Below are positions 48,632 to 61,441 of a stretch of DNA of 64,000 bases, in pieces. The notes under the pieces were generated by a model, which saw only the letters and a list, made by a program, of their open reading frames with translations, was not told the DNA's origin and searched no databases. The first letter of the stretch is position 1; every line of letters starts with the position of its first letter. Made by a program: the position numbers and the translations under genes. Source of the DNA: Strigamia acuminata (taxonomy: Eukaryota > Arthropoda > Chilopoda > Geophilomorpha > Linotaeniidae); the NCBI GenBank assembly GCA_949358305.1, contig OX442315.1, positions 37,472,427 to 37,536,426 on the forward strand. The letters are read 5' to 3'.

Positions 48632-51600
48632 ATGTCTTACCGTGAACTTCGAAGTAAGTTTTCTGTCAACCCATACAAACTTAGTGGACGAAATAATTTC
48701 TATATATCACATTTGACAGATCTAACGGAAATGTTGCGAACATTGGGCTTCCCTCGTTTAATTTCCATGGAAAATTTTCGAACTCCGAATTTTCCATTGG
48801 TTGCTGAGATCTTAAAATGGCTGGCAATCAGGTAACGTAACAAAAATTGTCCATTTTGCATGTCATGACCTTTTTTTTAATTTGCAGATATGATCCTAAT
48901 GTTGATTTACCCACAGATACGGATACCGAACAAGACAGAGTGATATTCATACGTTCCATCGCTCAATTCATGGTAAATTAATTACCCATTTTTCTTTTTT
49001 TTTATTGAAAGTATGACTTTAAAATTGAACTGGAAACCTGAAATCTTGAATTTTCAAGTTCCCCAGTACAGTTGTGTATTGAAAAGCCACACTAGAAACT
49101 GGAATCATTGTGGATTCTTCTTCTTTATTTAGGCACTTAAAGCTCATCAGAAATTGAATACTAAAAAACTGTATCAAGCTGATGGTTATGCAGTTAAGGA
49201 ATTGTTGAAACTCATCAATATTATGTACGAGGCAACAAAAATTAATTATGAGGAAGAGGAGGATAGTAATGGAGACAGCAGTTCGATGATTATAGGTTTT
49301 GATGAGCTATCTAAAGTATGTTGTATATCTTAGTTGAATATTTAAAATTTCTGAATAATTTTTTGGTACGAAAAGCTTTCAGATATCAAGTCTACGAGAC
49401 AATTAGCGTCAGAAGTAACTACCAGAGGTGCGCAACTGTATGATTTATTAGGAAAGGAAGCTGAATTAAGGGTAAATGATTATTTCCATTTAAATTTAAC
49501 AAAAATTCAAAAATACAAAATGAATAAAAACAATTAATTAATTCACTAGGAAATTAGGACTAATGTCATTGGAAAACAACTAGAATTAATCGAAGTTGAA
49601 CAAGGAATGAGAGCTGCAATCAAAACAGTTGAGGTGTGCTATTTTATTTTTTATTTGGCCAGCAAAAAATATTTTACGTGCAATAATTTAATTTAGGGAA
49701 GTGGGTGCCCAAATGAATTGTTAGTGCAAAAATTGATACTTTTAGAAAAGAATGCATTGCATTGGATTAAAATGTTTTTTTGTTGTTGTTAAAATGTACA
49801 TGCAAGAAAAAAAGAATTTGTCCGTAACATTTTTGCATAGGAGGAAATGAAAAAGGCGACCGAGGCAATTGAAAACGTGGCGTCTGATGAAGCAAATTTA
49901 GAAGCAAAGATTGAAAAAAAGAAAAGTGAACTAGAACGGAATCAAAAGCGGCTTCAAACATTAAAGAAAGTTCGGTACATGCAACAATCCTTAGATTAAT
50001 TAAGCGCTTGCAGTAAAGTAACGTAGTAAATCGCCCATAGGCCAGCTTTTATGGACGAATACGAAAAACTGGAGGTCGAGCTGAAAAAACACTACGAAAC
50101 CTACGTGATGAGATTCCGGTGTCTCACTTACTTGGAGCAATTGTTGGATGAACTGGAACGAGTTGAACAGGAAAAACTAGAGGTAGTGTTTGTTTCATCT
50201 CGAATTAATTTTTATTATTATTATTATTATTTTGTTGTATGTACTAAAAGGAGAGGGAGGCTTCTATGAAGCGGATGGTGGAACAAATGAAACGTGAAGA
50301 TTTACGCAATACCGACGAACCAACTAATTTCGAGAATGCGCCAACTGGTAATGAGATTACCAATGAAATTCACGATATCAACAGGCGGCCTCGGAATTCA
50401 ACAGGACTTCGTGCAGGTATTTTGTGGTTACAGATGATTTGTTTGATGATTTGTTTTGACGAGTTTTGGGCAGATCATTTTTCAATGTAAACACTTCCCA
50501 AAGGAAGTCGAGCCAGATACGAGTAAGAGAGAAAAATAAATAAATAAATAAATCGGATAACAAGCTACAATTTTAATTTTTAAAGCTTTTTATTGGTTAT
50601 TATTGTCTTCTACGTTTGCTACGGATACGGACCTAGAACTAATGCTGCATTCATTCTACGTTCGTTACACGTAACAAACGAAAAACGGCCACAGCGACTC
50701 TTATTCGAAAAAAAAACGATACGGTAATAAACAATTAGACTAACATTGATTCAAATGTTCGTGCGCTGGCGCTACCGGTGGCCTGGTTAATGGCTACTAA
50801 CTAAATGTGAATTACCGGTAACCTCCAAATTTGAAAGGGATTTTGTTGGCCTCACGAAATCTATAATTGATACGGGACTACGGGAGGGAGGGTCCAGTCA
50901 GAGTCAGCCTCAACTACTGATAGGAAACGTTGAGGTAAACAGTCTACGCTTACAAGTTAGATTGATCTAGCTAGAAAAGTTAATTTGGTGTGGGGTGGGT
51001 CCACACAGCAATTACAATTGTTCCACCAAATGGCCATCTTTCAGGTTCAGTGAGTTGTCTCTGGAAAATAAGTGACGGTTTGCGACCAGCCACAGTAGGG
51101 TCATTACGTCATCTCGTTCAATTTGGGCTTCTAACGCAATTGTTGGTGCAGGGGACAAATCCCCTGTTCAGTTTGCGTTCACCGCGCCTTAACTGGGATA
51201 AACAAAGCAAAAGACATTGAACAAATCAAACCAACAAGTATTTTGTTGCCATAAAAAATGGCGACGAAATGAAGAGACCCTAGGTCAAAGCTCATCAGAA
51301 ACACAGTAGTCCATTTTTATCCGAATGACTGCAATATTCACAATGACATTTTTATGTATAAAAATGCTATTGTTACCGCATTGCCACTAAACAATTAGTT
51401 GAAAAAAATTGTACTAACTTTTTAGTTGGTCAATACGATCGATATGCTCAAAAGTGTAACTTTTTATGCTCAAAAGTCGAATCTTTCTGTGCAAAAATGC
51501 AACATTTAGTTAATGAAAAAATAATACAAACTGTAAAAACTCGCACTAAATCTCCACCTCATTTTCTTAGCAAATGTCAGAAAAGAATGCTAGGTCACTA

Positions 51601-52079
51601 CCTAATTTTCATCTTTCTGAATGTGAATGTGAATGTAGAGAAAAAACGGTATAATTTTGTAGTTGACTATAAACTTTTGTTTTGTGACTGACTCTTTGTT
51701 GCATAGAAAAATTACCAAACTAATCATTATTCTGCGCAGGTGGTGCCGGAAAAGACGCAGCTGCCGCCGTAACCAGGAAAATATTCGGTTCAATGACCGG
51801 AGCAGAGGACGAGGTATCAAAAATTTTTAATTTTTAATTTTTAAATTTAAATTTTCCATTAAATTTGCGTCGAACATGTTGATATCGTTACAGGAGAGTG
51901 GTGACAGTTTGGGATCGGACAGCGATTTAGACCTAGAGGGAAACGGAGGTGGCGATATCGATGGTGTGTCCGATTTTGGCAGTGAAGAAGAGATGCAATT
52001 AACTGCCAATTTAGCAACCGGCTCCCGAAAACCCAATACGCGCCAAACCGACCATTTGGACAGCGATAATGATTTTTAA
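48632..52079 (+). CDS. CLUAP1: CLUAP1 / IFT38, intraflagellar transport B protein
   Basis: Eleven exons: 48632-48653, 48720-48831, 48888-48972, 49133-49315, 49376-49471, 49550-49633, 49841-49974, 50041-50182, 50251-50416, 51740-51813 and 51894-52079. They are phase-consistent and give 427 residues (human about 413). The N-terminal calponin-homology-like domain has [31 protein letters not shown] and [11 protein letters not shown] long coiled coil follows (about 130-300, [20 protein letters not shown]), then an acidic Ser/Asp tail ending DSDNDF, the family signature. CLUAP1 is a peripheral IFT-B subunit needed to build cilia, pairing with IFT20 and IFT57. The first intron (66 nt) is stop-free and in frame, so its retention would read through. 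A polyadenylation signal AATAAA lies at 52118. Divergent from the SUN gene. Confidence 0.95.
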
Positions 52080-52479
52080 TTGAATCAATTGAAAAAAATA
52101 TCTAATATAATTTGTTCAATAAATACTGCTAGTGTATTTGCTCCCTTTTTAGTGTTTGATGGTAAGTCCTCAAACTGGAATTGTTTTTCACAACTTTCTT
52201 AAAGTCTTTCAATGCCAGGCCAATTGCAGATATTGTCTATTGTAATTTATTTACCTTGTCAATAAAGTCAACGATTTCAAGCTGCTGCGCTGTTGTTCAT
52301 ACGCGAATGCCGCCTGGGATTCACTTTTTGTTGGAAACTATGCAGATTTCTTCCTGGATTGTGTCTATTCTGGCTGCGTTCATATTTTTCGAAGGAAGAT
52401 TAACCCAAAGCCTAATAGACAATCATCTGTGTGCAATTTTTTCCACCTACAGTCCTTTCGACAATGAATAAGCACAAAA
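52080..52479. other. CLUAP1 3' flank
   Basis: AATAAA at 52118-52123 probably ends the CLUAP1 transcript. The remainder has an open plus-strand frame (52181-52471) with no recognised similarity. Confidence 0.5.
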
Positions 52480-52846
52480 CAGAGTTTTTCATTGGCGAAA
52501 AAACCGTACCCGTTACCCGCCCGTTACCCGTCTCCAAAAAAATTCTCTACCCGTACCCGTCCCGTACCCGAAGGCGAACGCGATCACAACATCACATGTG
52601 CTTACGAGAATGCGGACTGCATGTTGTTGTGTGATTTTAATCGTAACAAAGTGTAAAAGTGGTTGTGGCGCGAACAATGCACAATGTATATACACACGAC
52701 ACACATGCAACGTGAATCGTATAACGTAAATATATACGACACGACAACGCGTACCCGTGAGACCTGTACCCGTACCCGCCCGTACCCGTAGGGTACGGGC
52801 GGGTACGGGTATGGGTACGGGTACGGGTACCCAATGAAAAACACTG
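52480..52846. mobile_element. hAT MITE with perfect 8-bp target duplication
   Basis: TIRs CAGAGTTTTTCATTGG and CCAATGAAAAACACTG, flanked on both sides by GCACAAAA (52472-52479 and 52847-52854). Each end continues into short-period GTACCC / GGGTAC repeats, so the whole element can fold back. Non-coding; apparent Tyr/Pro or Thr/Arg frames come from the repeats. The intact duplication suggests a young insertion. Confidence 0.9.
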
Positions 52847-52854
52847 GCACAAAA

Positions 52855-53413
52855 CCCATACGGGATGGAATTTGGATGGGCATTTCCACATTCCAAAAAA
52901 TAATGAAAAAACATGTGAAACTTAAATTTGTCGTTTTGCAATTTGATCCAGTTTTACGTTTTCTTTACTTCCAGTATTTTTTTTTTAGTTTTAGCTATTT
53001 TTTGCGTATTCCGGTATCTTGCGGTTTTACGGTGTTGCAGTATATTGCCTTAATGCGACCTTTTGCATTATTGCGTGCGGTATTCCATTATTTTGGCATA
53101 CCATTATACCGCATGCGTTGCTGCATTTGCAAAAGAAAAACAAGTAATTAATAAAAACTACGTTTTCGGTAAAAGCTTTTACATTGGTGATTCCACAGAC
53201 CAGAAAACTCCCACTGACAAGTCAATGCTGACCTCGATATTGGGTCAAAACATGAAGCATCTTTAGGGAAAAAATTTTTAAGACTGACATTGCAACAATC
53301 TACAATTAGAGATGACATATTTCTTACAATGGAATCACACATCCAAACCTGACACGGTTTAAGAAAATAATTAAAATAAAACTAGAATACAAAGAAGATA
53401 ATACTTTATTATT

Positions 53414-53450
<37 letters not shown>

Positions 53451-54194
53451 TTGAAAGTATCAATTTCGAAGTCAAAACAATAAAAAATATATATCATTGA
53501 TTTTATAAAGTAAACAAAAATGTAAAAGTGTTTTAGGATTCAGTAAGGTTTCGTTATAAATGTTTATTATTATACAATTTTGCAAACAAAGGAATAATTT
53601 GAAAAATCTCTTAAATCCTTAGCAATCATTCTGGACAAATGCCATGGTGGTTCAGCTTAATTATGACCGTCATGGTGGAGTTTGCGTCTTTTCCACGTAA
53701 CCAGCGTCTCGAAATCATTTCCTTCCGTAAAAAAAGGAACAGGTAGATAGAGATAACCTATATACATTCTTTCAAAGCGGGAACTTTTGTGCTAATGTAT
53801 ATAGAAAATTCATGGTCTTTACATCCCGCCTCCAAATTTTCTGGTTGAACAAGCGAAACAGCTTGAGTCCGAGGAGTTCTGAGTCGGGAGTTGAAAACAC
53901 AGTTTTCAAACAAAAATTTAGGGGTGGCGGCAGGACACAAAAACATGGATTTTCTAGACTTCGTTTAGACAGAAATTTTATTTTAACATTTAAGCTTATA
54001 ACCTGTATTCCACTTATGCATTAAAATAAAACGCTTTACTACACAGAAATTATAAAAGCCTTTTTACTGCACCTGTCTTGTTAGCAAACAACAATTGATT
54101 TATGCATATAGTAGGCGCATTTTCAAATTCATGTTTAACTTGCAGTTGAACACTTTAGATTCTTCAATGCAGGAAGTCATTTTTGTGTTTAGAA
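52855..54194. other. Gene-free stretch
   Basis: AT-rich, with a 30-base poly-T tract at about 53417-53446. Sequence around 53800-53890 (GAAAATTCATGGTC...) resembles the short MITE at 55918-56077. No gene. Confidence 0.45.
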
Positions 54195-55908
54195 CAGTGG
54201 TTCCCAACCTTTCTCGGTTCAGGTGCACTTAATGTTTCAAAATTTTTCCACAGCGCGATTATTCAAAAAAAATTAAATCCTGAATTATCAGTAGTAAAAT
54301 ACCAAGCATAATGTGTAATTGTCATAGGTAATATACCAAGCGCGCCGTGTAATTGTCGGGATAATTAGGTCAGCACAAATCTTCTTGACCGATACGATCT
54401 TATACGATCTTATCTGACAAGAAGATGAGTGCTGACCTAATCCTGACAATTACTCAAGCACGAGGTGTATTTTATACAAGAATTTACTGATAGAAAATAA
54501 TTTAAATAGTGAAAATGAGATAGTGAAAATGAGATTGTGAAAATGAGAATTTACCACTAGCTTTGTCTATAAATAACCACGAATGAGATTAGGCCTAACA
54601 AAACAACAATCGTTCTCCCGACCAATCCCGACGTGCGTAACAAACTACATTTGACATTTGATGCTTGGTTCGTAAAGGCCCCACCGGGCGCGCCAGTAGC
54701 AAGACAGCAAAATCTTCGCGAGAATTATGCATGGCGACAGGGTGTACATAGTTATCCTAAAGTAGGGTAACTTTATTTGGTATTAAATGGTACTAAATCA
54801 TTGCCTACATTGTCATAAATCATTGTTAACCTATTGTTCATAATTTTTTGAACCTAAGTATTTTTTCATTTTAGTTGATTACGACAAAAATTAAAAGTTC
54901 CCATCGTCAAAAACAAGGTTTCTTGGTTATTTTGATGTAAAAAAAACGATTGGAATAGGTTAGAAAACCATAAAATGACAAGATCATTTCAAAATATACA
55001 AATCCCACGTGTTCATAATTTTTTGTGCCGCACCTTATTGAATTTCCGACATCGAATGGATCACAAATGTCAACTGCTAGGTCCCTCCATGGACCTTTCG
55101 GCAAAATGGTACTTCTTATTGCTTTAGGTTTCTCATTCATTCCGCCATATTGGCACGCTAGACACCGCTGCATTACGTTTTCATCGTCATCCATTGCAGG
55201 CCACCAGACCTTTTCTCGCAACCTCTGCTTGGTACACACGATTCATTGGTGTCCCTCGAGTGCAATGTCGATCGCCTTTTTCCTCAAGCTTTCAGGCATC
55301 ACAATTCTTGTTCCTCGCAGAAGAACACCGGACATCATCGCTACTTCATTTAGAATTAATTCAAATCGCTGTAATTCTTTCCCAAATGTCTCTCCACTGT
55401 CCAAACTGATTCGGGCACATATTTCTGAATCCGCTCTTGACGCTTGTTCGACTTCTTTTAGAGTCGTCGCTTTTGGAATGACGTTTTCCATCACAAAGTG
55501 GACATACTTCTCAGTTTCCCCAACGATTGTTTTTCCTCCTTCAATTGGGAGCAACCGCGATAACGCGTCCGCAATGTTGGTCGATCCCGCTTTGTGAGGG
55601 TTGAAGATGTAAAACCCATCTTTTGATTCTTGCAGAAGGTTTGGATCTGACTGATTAGATGCAACGCTTTGTGATCTGTGATCAATTGAAATTTTGTGCC
55701 AATCAAGTAGATCCGAAATCATCAGAACACGACAATGAAAATGACGTAACTAGTGGTAAATTATCATAAAAATCGCAAACAATTTACTGATACAGAAATT
55801 ATCAGGGCGAGATGCAGAAAAGCTAATATTGGAATATTTCGCGAGACCCCTGTTAACCAATGTGGTGGGTGCCCGATTACGCCTCGGCGCACAGTTTGGG
55901 AACCACTG
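54195..55908. mobile_element. Possible hAT-like element carrying a gypsy fragment
   Basis: CAGTGGTTCCCAACCT at 54195 and TTTGGGAACCACTG ending at 55908 are inverted repeats of a common hAT-type terminus. No matching 8-bp target duplication is seen, so these may be two independent ends. A Ty3/gypsy pol fragment lies between them. Confidence 0.45.
54907..55722 (-). pseudogene. Ty3/gypsy-like pol fragment (RNase H end to integrase)
   Basis: Two overlapping minus-strand frames. The first (55722-55243) contains the junction between RNase H and integrase with STNIADALSRL, the usual end of gypsy RNase H. The second (55239-54907) has the zinc-binding integrase pattern (GHQ...TKQRLREKVWWPAMDDD then CLACQ) and the start of the catalytic core, GPWRDLAVDICDPFDVG. 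An in-frame stop separates them, and RT and the rest of integrase are absent. A relic, not a functional retrovirus-like element. Confidence 0.75.
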
Positions 55909-55917
55909 GGAACCTTC

Positions 55918-56077
55918 AGAGAAAATTCATGATCTACTTCCCACTTCAAATTTCTGGTTCGAAAAAGCAGGTTGACTCGAAAGTCATGAATTCTAGAGCT
56001 TGAAGTCAAACCCAAATCCCATTTGCCGAACGAGTGCTCTCTGGACTTGATGGAAGTAGACCATGAATTTTCTCTAA
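55918..56077. mobile_element. Short palindromic MITE
   Basis: TCAGAGAAAATTCATGATCT at the left and AGACCATGAATTTTCTCT at the right are inverted repeats around about 120 bp. A related left half occurs near 53800. Confidence 0.5.
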
Positions 56078-56343
56078 ATGCAGTTAAACATGTTTTATCG
56101 TTTAAATCCTGTGCGCATGCCCACTGAAACTGAAAACGGATTAAATCAGCAATCATTTTTGAAGTTAGACCTAGACAAGCAGTTTAAAAAGCAGCTCTCG
56201 GCCCTAACGTCGACTCCGTTTTTACGTCACCGTCTGACGTTTTTTTTCTTTTTATCCTGACAAGTTGGGGGCTAGTCTCCTTGACACCTGCCAACGTTTT
56301 TTTAGTATGTGCTGTTTACCGACCCCAGAGGCCCCAAACCGAA

Positions 56344-56453
56344 TACTAGCTGCATTCAAAAACTCTAAAACGTATGCAAAACTCGTTTCGTGACCGTACA
56401 CGTGACGTCATTCCCATGTTATTCAATGTTCCCATGTTATTTTGAATGCAGCT
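56344..56453. mobile_element. 110-bp MITE
   Basis: ACTAGCTGCATTCAAAA at the left and TTTTGAATGCAGCTAGT at the right are near-perfect inverted repeats. The interior holds two direct copies of TCCCATGTTATT. A related end occurs near 45003. Confidence 0.6.
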
Positions 56454-57639
56454 AGTGTTTTAGTGCTAAAAATTGTTAAAAGTTTAGTGTTAATGACTTT
56501 TTCATGTGACTACTATATGCATAAGCCAATTTTTATTCTTGCAGTATTGGTGCACCAGCAGAAATGTAGTATTAAACCACCGTGCAGTAAGAGGCTAAGA
56601 GCTTGCGAATATACCGGTATGATAACTTGTTCATCGAAAATGCCTTTTACTGAATAATATTCAGTTTTAAATATTAAAAGACATTTTGGATGGTAAGTTA
56701 TCATACACACGATGGTTTAATACTGTATATTAAAATGCATCTTAGATGGTATATTTTTCAATACGTTTGCATGCAAACAAAAAACAAATTAGGAGCTGTA
56801 CAGGAGCTATACACAACCAGTCTGTGTAATACTAAAAAACAGTCACTTTTGTCCCCAGAACTGCATTTAAAAAGTCATTTTAATATCAAGGGCCACCGCG
56901 TGCTTGAATCCAAGTTGAGATAGAGGCGCCTTTGTGCAGGCTAGTATTTCGGCGCCCCCCAACTTGCCTGAAGACGTGCCTGTCGATCAGGCGCCATTGT
57001 GCACGACACAACCTCAACCAACACCCGCACGCGGCGGCCCTTCATTTATCCCCTCTACAAGTGACGGATCACCTGTTGAATATTCAAGTATTAGTTAGTT
57101 GCATTTGCAATGGCCTGTTCGAGGTTGAAGGTTGGCGGATCACGGAAGTAACTGCAGAAACGTTATGCCGACGTTTGTGCGCATTTGCACCCCGCATGCA
57201 TGAGATGTGCTTAACTGCAACTGTGTGCATTTAAAACGTGCACACGTAAGACGTGCACATTTAATTTAATTATTACTTAATTAATTATTTAATATTAATA
57301 TTTAAACTTTTTAATTGGGTGCACAAATAAACCCGTGCTCCCCTGCAACCAATTTAAATAGGGTGCTCACTTGCAATGTGCTCGTATGGTCTAACCCCTT
57401 CAAGACCAAGCCAGCAAAATCCTTCTCAAATTGTTGTGTTCTGTTCTAATCATGCATAGTGAACTAATCTTATCTGGTCTGAGGGGGAGAGGGTTGCCCT
57501 AATATGGGCTTCCCTCATTTTCGATAGACAAATACAAATTCATTTCTTGGAAATCAATAGGCCACTAGAAAAGTTTTTTTTTATGTCAGTTAAATATTCC
57601 TCTCTTAGATGCCCAATCACTGAGCAATATGCCATAGAC
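56454..57639. other. No gene seen
   Basis: Slightly GC-richer patch at 56930-57240 with an open plus-strand frame but no recognised family. Otherwise AT-rich and repetitive. Confidence 0.4.
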
Positions 57640-57948
57640 CAGGGGTTCCCAAACTTTTTAGCACCGCGCCTCACTTTTTAAGCAAGGCGATCTTCTGCGC
57701 CTCACTTCATCTACCAGTGCATTAAATTTTTAAAAAATATATTACTAAAAAGAAAAAAAAAATTTTTATATAAGTTTGCATAAAACTTTGTATAATTTTT
57801 TATATAATTTTATATAATTTTGGTTAAAAATTTACAAAAGTTTGCAAAATAAGCTTTTTTTTATTTAGGCATGTATGATGGGTGCACCCCACCAATAATC
57901 AGCTCGCGCCCCACCAGTGAGGCGCGCCTCACTGTTTGGGAAACCCTG
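57640..57948. mobile_element. hAT MITE with perfect 8-bp target duplication
   Basis: Starts CAGGGGTTCCCAAACTTTTT and ends GTTTGGGAAACCCTG. Both flanks are CCATAGAC (57632-57639 and 57949-57956). Sub-terminal GCGCCTCACT motifs are present in both orientations. 309 bp, non-coding. Confidence 0.9.
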
Positions 57949-58260
57949 CCATAGACAAAGCAAACATCCATAATTCCAGAGCCCCTGAATGTAATCAGAT
58001 GATTTGTTATATTATCTCTTGACCTTACACGAACAAGACAAGCCCAATCAATTAATGGTCTTTTATACAGTGTACTCTGTACGGACGGTAGCAAACATCG
58101 GACGGCTGCATTTGATCCAAAAAATAACCATTTCTCTTCAAAACTTATGGTAAGGAATTGAAGCAGCAAAACAATCATGATTTGCCCTTCAAAAAAGCTT
58201 GTCACACCGTATCGATGTAACACGTACAGTACGTAACAGTAGGTGACGACGGGATAACGT

Positions 58261-58773
58261 CATGCTAGGTTCCCACTCAACTGAAACAGGGCAGAAAGTC
58301 CAGTTTTCTGCCCAGTTTATTTTCTGCTTATCTGGGCAGAAAATAGGGGCAAGAAAAAAATAGACTATTTCTATTTCTTCTGCTGCAGAAAACACCACTA
58401 GCCAATCAGATCATTTCCTGCCCAGTGACCTCATCTTGACTTGTGGTTAAGACAAAACAATTTCATACAAAATGGCACCCAATCTAACAATTAATTGTTG
58501 ACAAAAATGGTGTTTTTTGTATAAATTCCGTATGTTAATCAACGTTCAGCCAATTGCCCGTGCTTAGTTTTGACGGGAACTTAAGTACTTTTTGGCCAAA
58601 TTCGTGCGATCAAATGCGGACAGTGTTTGGCCAATTACCCGTTCTTAGTTTCAACAGGATTTTTTTTTTTCTTTCTGCTCAACATTTTCTGCCCATTTTT
58701 TTCCAGATGGGAACCTACAGCAGAAAAGATGAATTTTCTGCTGACTGAATTCAGTGAAGTGGGAACCTAGCAT
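58261..58773. mobile_element. 510-bp MITE
   Basis: ATGCTAGGTTCCCACT at the left and AGTGGGAACCTAGCAT at the right are exact inverted repeats; TTTTCTGCCCA-type motifs recur in both halves. Non-coding. Confidence 0.75.
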
Positions 58774-59326
58774 TACAGTTTCATATGACCTCTATAGTCC
58801 AAACAAAAAACAATAGACAATGGGGTGAAGATCCCGATTGTCCATTGTTTTTTGTTCGGACCATTCAGCCATTTTTGCTCGTACGTCGCTTTGTCTGGAG
58901 TTCGGAGAGAAGAACTGTCCGAATAGGGGAGCAAATTTCCCATTGATGGGTTTGGTTTGGATCGTTGTTCTTGCTGACCTGTCCGGACGATGCTGCATCC
59001 GGTTCATACAGAGTACACTGTTCTAAGTCCCAAATAAATTTAATAAGAAACAATCTTAATACAAATAACAAATATTATTAACCATAATTCCAATTACCGG
59101 TACCGTATTTTACGAACCATAAAACGTACTTTTTTACTTGGAAAGTAAACCGAAAATAAGGGTGGGTTTTATGGTCCATAAAATACGGTAGTACTTACTC
59201 AGAAATGACTTAAAACACATCTTAATAAGAACTCCAAATTTCAAATTTAGAAATTTATTATAAATTTTTTTTTAAGTTTAAGAAAGTGTCTCACAAAACT
59301 GAAAGAAAATATATCAAAAGAAAATA

Positions 59327-59377
<51 letters not shown>

Positions 59378-59809
59378 TTAATAATAATAACAATCATAAT
59401 ACTGCAAATTAGAATTAGGTAATCAAGTGCTAAACTGTGAATTCTTGCTTTTGTTTGAATTGAATCTGTAATCTTAAAGTTTATATTTAACTATGATTGA
59501 ATAGTCTCACACCAATGTAAAGCATCACAAACTAATGGGAAACAAAATTAGACATAAAGAAATTATAAACATGAATAAAGGTTTTGCGATTCCAATTGTT
59601 CGTTTGTGTTAAGCATGTAAATTAATGTACACAAACTAATAAATAGTAACAAAAAGAAAAGAAAAGAAAGGAAAAGAAAAGAAAAGAAAAGAAAAGAAAG
59701 AAGAAGAAAAGGTAGAGCAGTGCTAAAGGATGAAATAGAAATAAGGACAAAGGGGTCAGCAAAATTAACGAGTGCTTACAGCAACCACCTCTCTCTCTCT
59801 CTCCTCTTG
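58774..59809. repeat. Small palindromes and microsatellites
   Basis: A short palindrome at 58797-58860 (ACAATAGACAATGG and its partner), a 90-bp MITE at 59099-59192 (TACCGTATTTTACG and complementary CATAAAATACGGTA), an (AAT)n array at 59333-59376 and an A/G tract at 59650-59705. No gene. Confidence 0.6.
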
Positions 59810-61441
59810 TTAAAACAATTGCCACTTGCCTAGAATTGCATCTTTAATAGCGTCGATATACTGCGCAGGTACCCAGTAAACCCAATAGCGAGATGCCTCT
59901 GTTGGTCCTAGTTGAATCCCCTGTTGGTAATTTAAAACTCTTTTCAAAAAAAATACTCCGCAATTGATTTAAAAATTAAGAAAATTAAAAAATGAATTTT
60001 TCTTCCGTACTATTTGTTCATTTTTGCACTTTTTTTTTGCACTTTTCTGTGTGTTGACATTATAACCTACCACAATGTGATATTCCTCGTGACCTTCTAT
60101 TGGCTCGCTGGACACATTTTTTATTGAGCTCATTGGGAGTTTATCTGTCCTTTCTAGAAAATTTCAAATTTCAAATGCAAAAGGTGTTATTTTCAATCGT
60201 TACAAAGTTACAATTCATTGCAATTAACCTTTAGTTCCTATCCATAATTGATCTAATTCTAATTTGAAGGTTAGCCGTACTTTACCGCCCGTTTTATTTA
60301 ACATCCCTGAGAGTGGAAAAGGTGGAAGACTATCCTGAAATAAAGGCAAATAAAATAAAATAAAATAAAATAAAATAAAATAAAATAAAGTAAAATAAAA
60401 TAAAATGATTAGCTACAGTATATAAAATGTAGAAAGAAAAAAAAATAAAAATTTGCTACTTTATCATTTTTTATTCCAGGCATGGCATCTTCGGGTACTC
60501 CTCTATCTATGATTTTCTTATGCATTTTTTGTTTACTCAACGGTTCTTTTGTCGTCCCTTCAAACACAATAATTATTAATTATTACAAAATCTAAAATAT
60601 TTCTAAATTTAAATTTAAATACCTGTTGCTCCTTGAGATTCCTCTACCGTGGATGCAGAAGGTGTGCTAACAGCTAAAACCTCATTTAAAGTTGAACCTA
60701 CAATCATTATTTTAGCACCTTTCGTAACTCCCAGTTCTCGTAGCGTTTTATCGTCCTTCGCCAACCCTTTAAACATCACTTTTTGCATAGCAGGAGGTAC
60801 CTCTGCAGAATAATTCAGAATTAAATTAAATTAAATTAACATAAAAAAATCAAATTTCAATTTTAACCCGTTAATTTCGAAACGTGTTGTTTCAATGTAG
60901 CGACTGTGTCATCCAGTGGGAAAGTGACATCGTGCTTTTGTTTATTGTAAATCACTTTAAAATCGACCATTTCTTTCGGCTCGCAACTCGATGGACCTGC
61001 TACGGCTTCCTCCATAGCAACATCACCTGTCGACACATCAATTATAATCAATTCATTAATATCATAATTTAGTGTTAAAATGATGCACAACTCATTTTAC
61101 CATTGTGTTTCGAATTATCACCAGCGGCCGATGGTGCTACCGATTCTTCGCCAACTATTTTCAACGGTTTACTAGGCCTATCTTCATCGATGTGTGTTGA
61201 AATATCTGGAAATAAATAATCGAAATGCTTAACCACGACACAGCAATATTTCGTCCTATCAATTGCGAAAACTTCTCATCAGATAAAATCGCGTGGTAAT
61301 GGCAGTGGCCCGTTAGTACGAGAACAAAGTCGATAAATGTCGACATGTTATTCAATTAGTTCATACATAAAATCTTAAAATTGCAAATCTGAAAGACAGA
61401 ATTTGCAACAATTTATTCTTACTATTTTCTTCAGTCGCCAT
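59810..61441 (-). CDS. UBFD1: UBFD1, ubiquitin-family domain protein
   Basis: Eight phase-consistent exons in coding order: 61441-61423, 61205-61101, 61026-60868, 60802-60623, 60557-60460, 60334-60229, 60153-60071 and 59920-59810. They encode 286 residues (human about 309). An acidic N-terminal linker precedes a ubiquitin-like fold (about 62-140: VDFKVIYNKQKHDVTFPLDD, VATLKQHVSKLTEVPPAMQK, TLRELGVTKGAKIMIVGST). The C-terminal UBFD1-specific domain has GGKVRLTFKLELDQLW and ends LGPTEASRYWVYWVPAQYID...AILGKWQLF. UBFD1 is a poorly understood protein linked to NF-kB signalling. The gene is divergent from MSRB1 with 291 bp between start codons. The intron at about 60335-60459 contains an (AATAA)n array. 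No damaged motif. Confidence 0.93.

Noticed and set aside
52513-52941. 142-codon minus-strand ORF with Val/Pro repeats
   Set aside because: Translation of the GTACCC repeats of the hAT MITE.
55025-55597. 190-codon plus-strand ORF
   Set aside because: Antisense shadow of the gypsy-like RNase H/integrase fragment.
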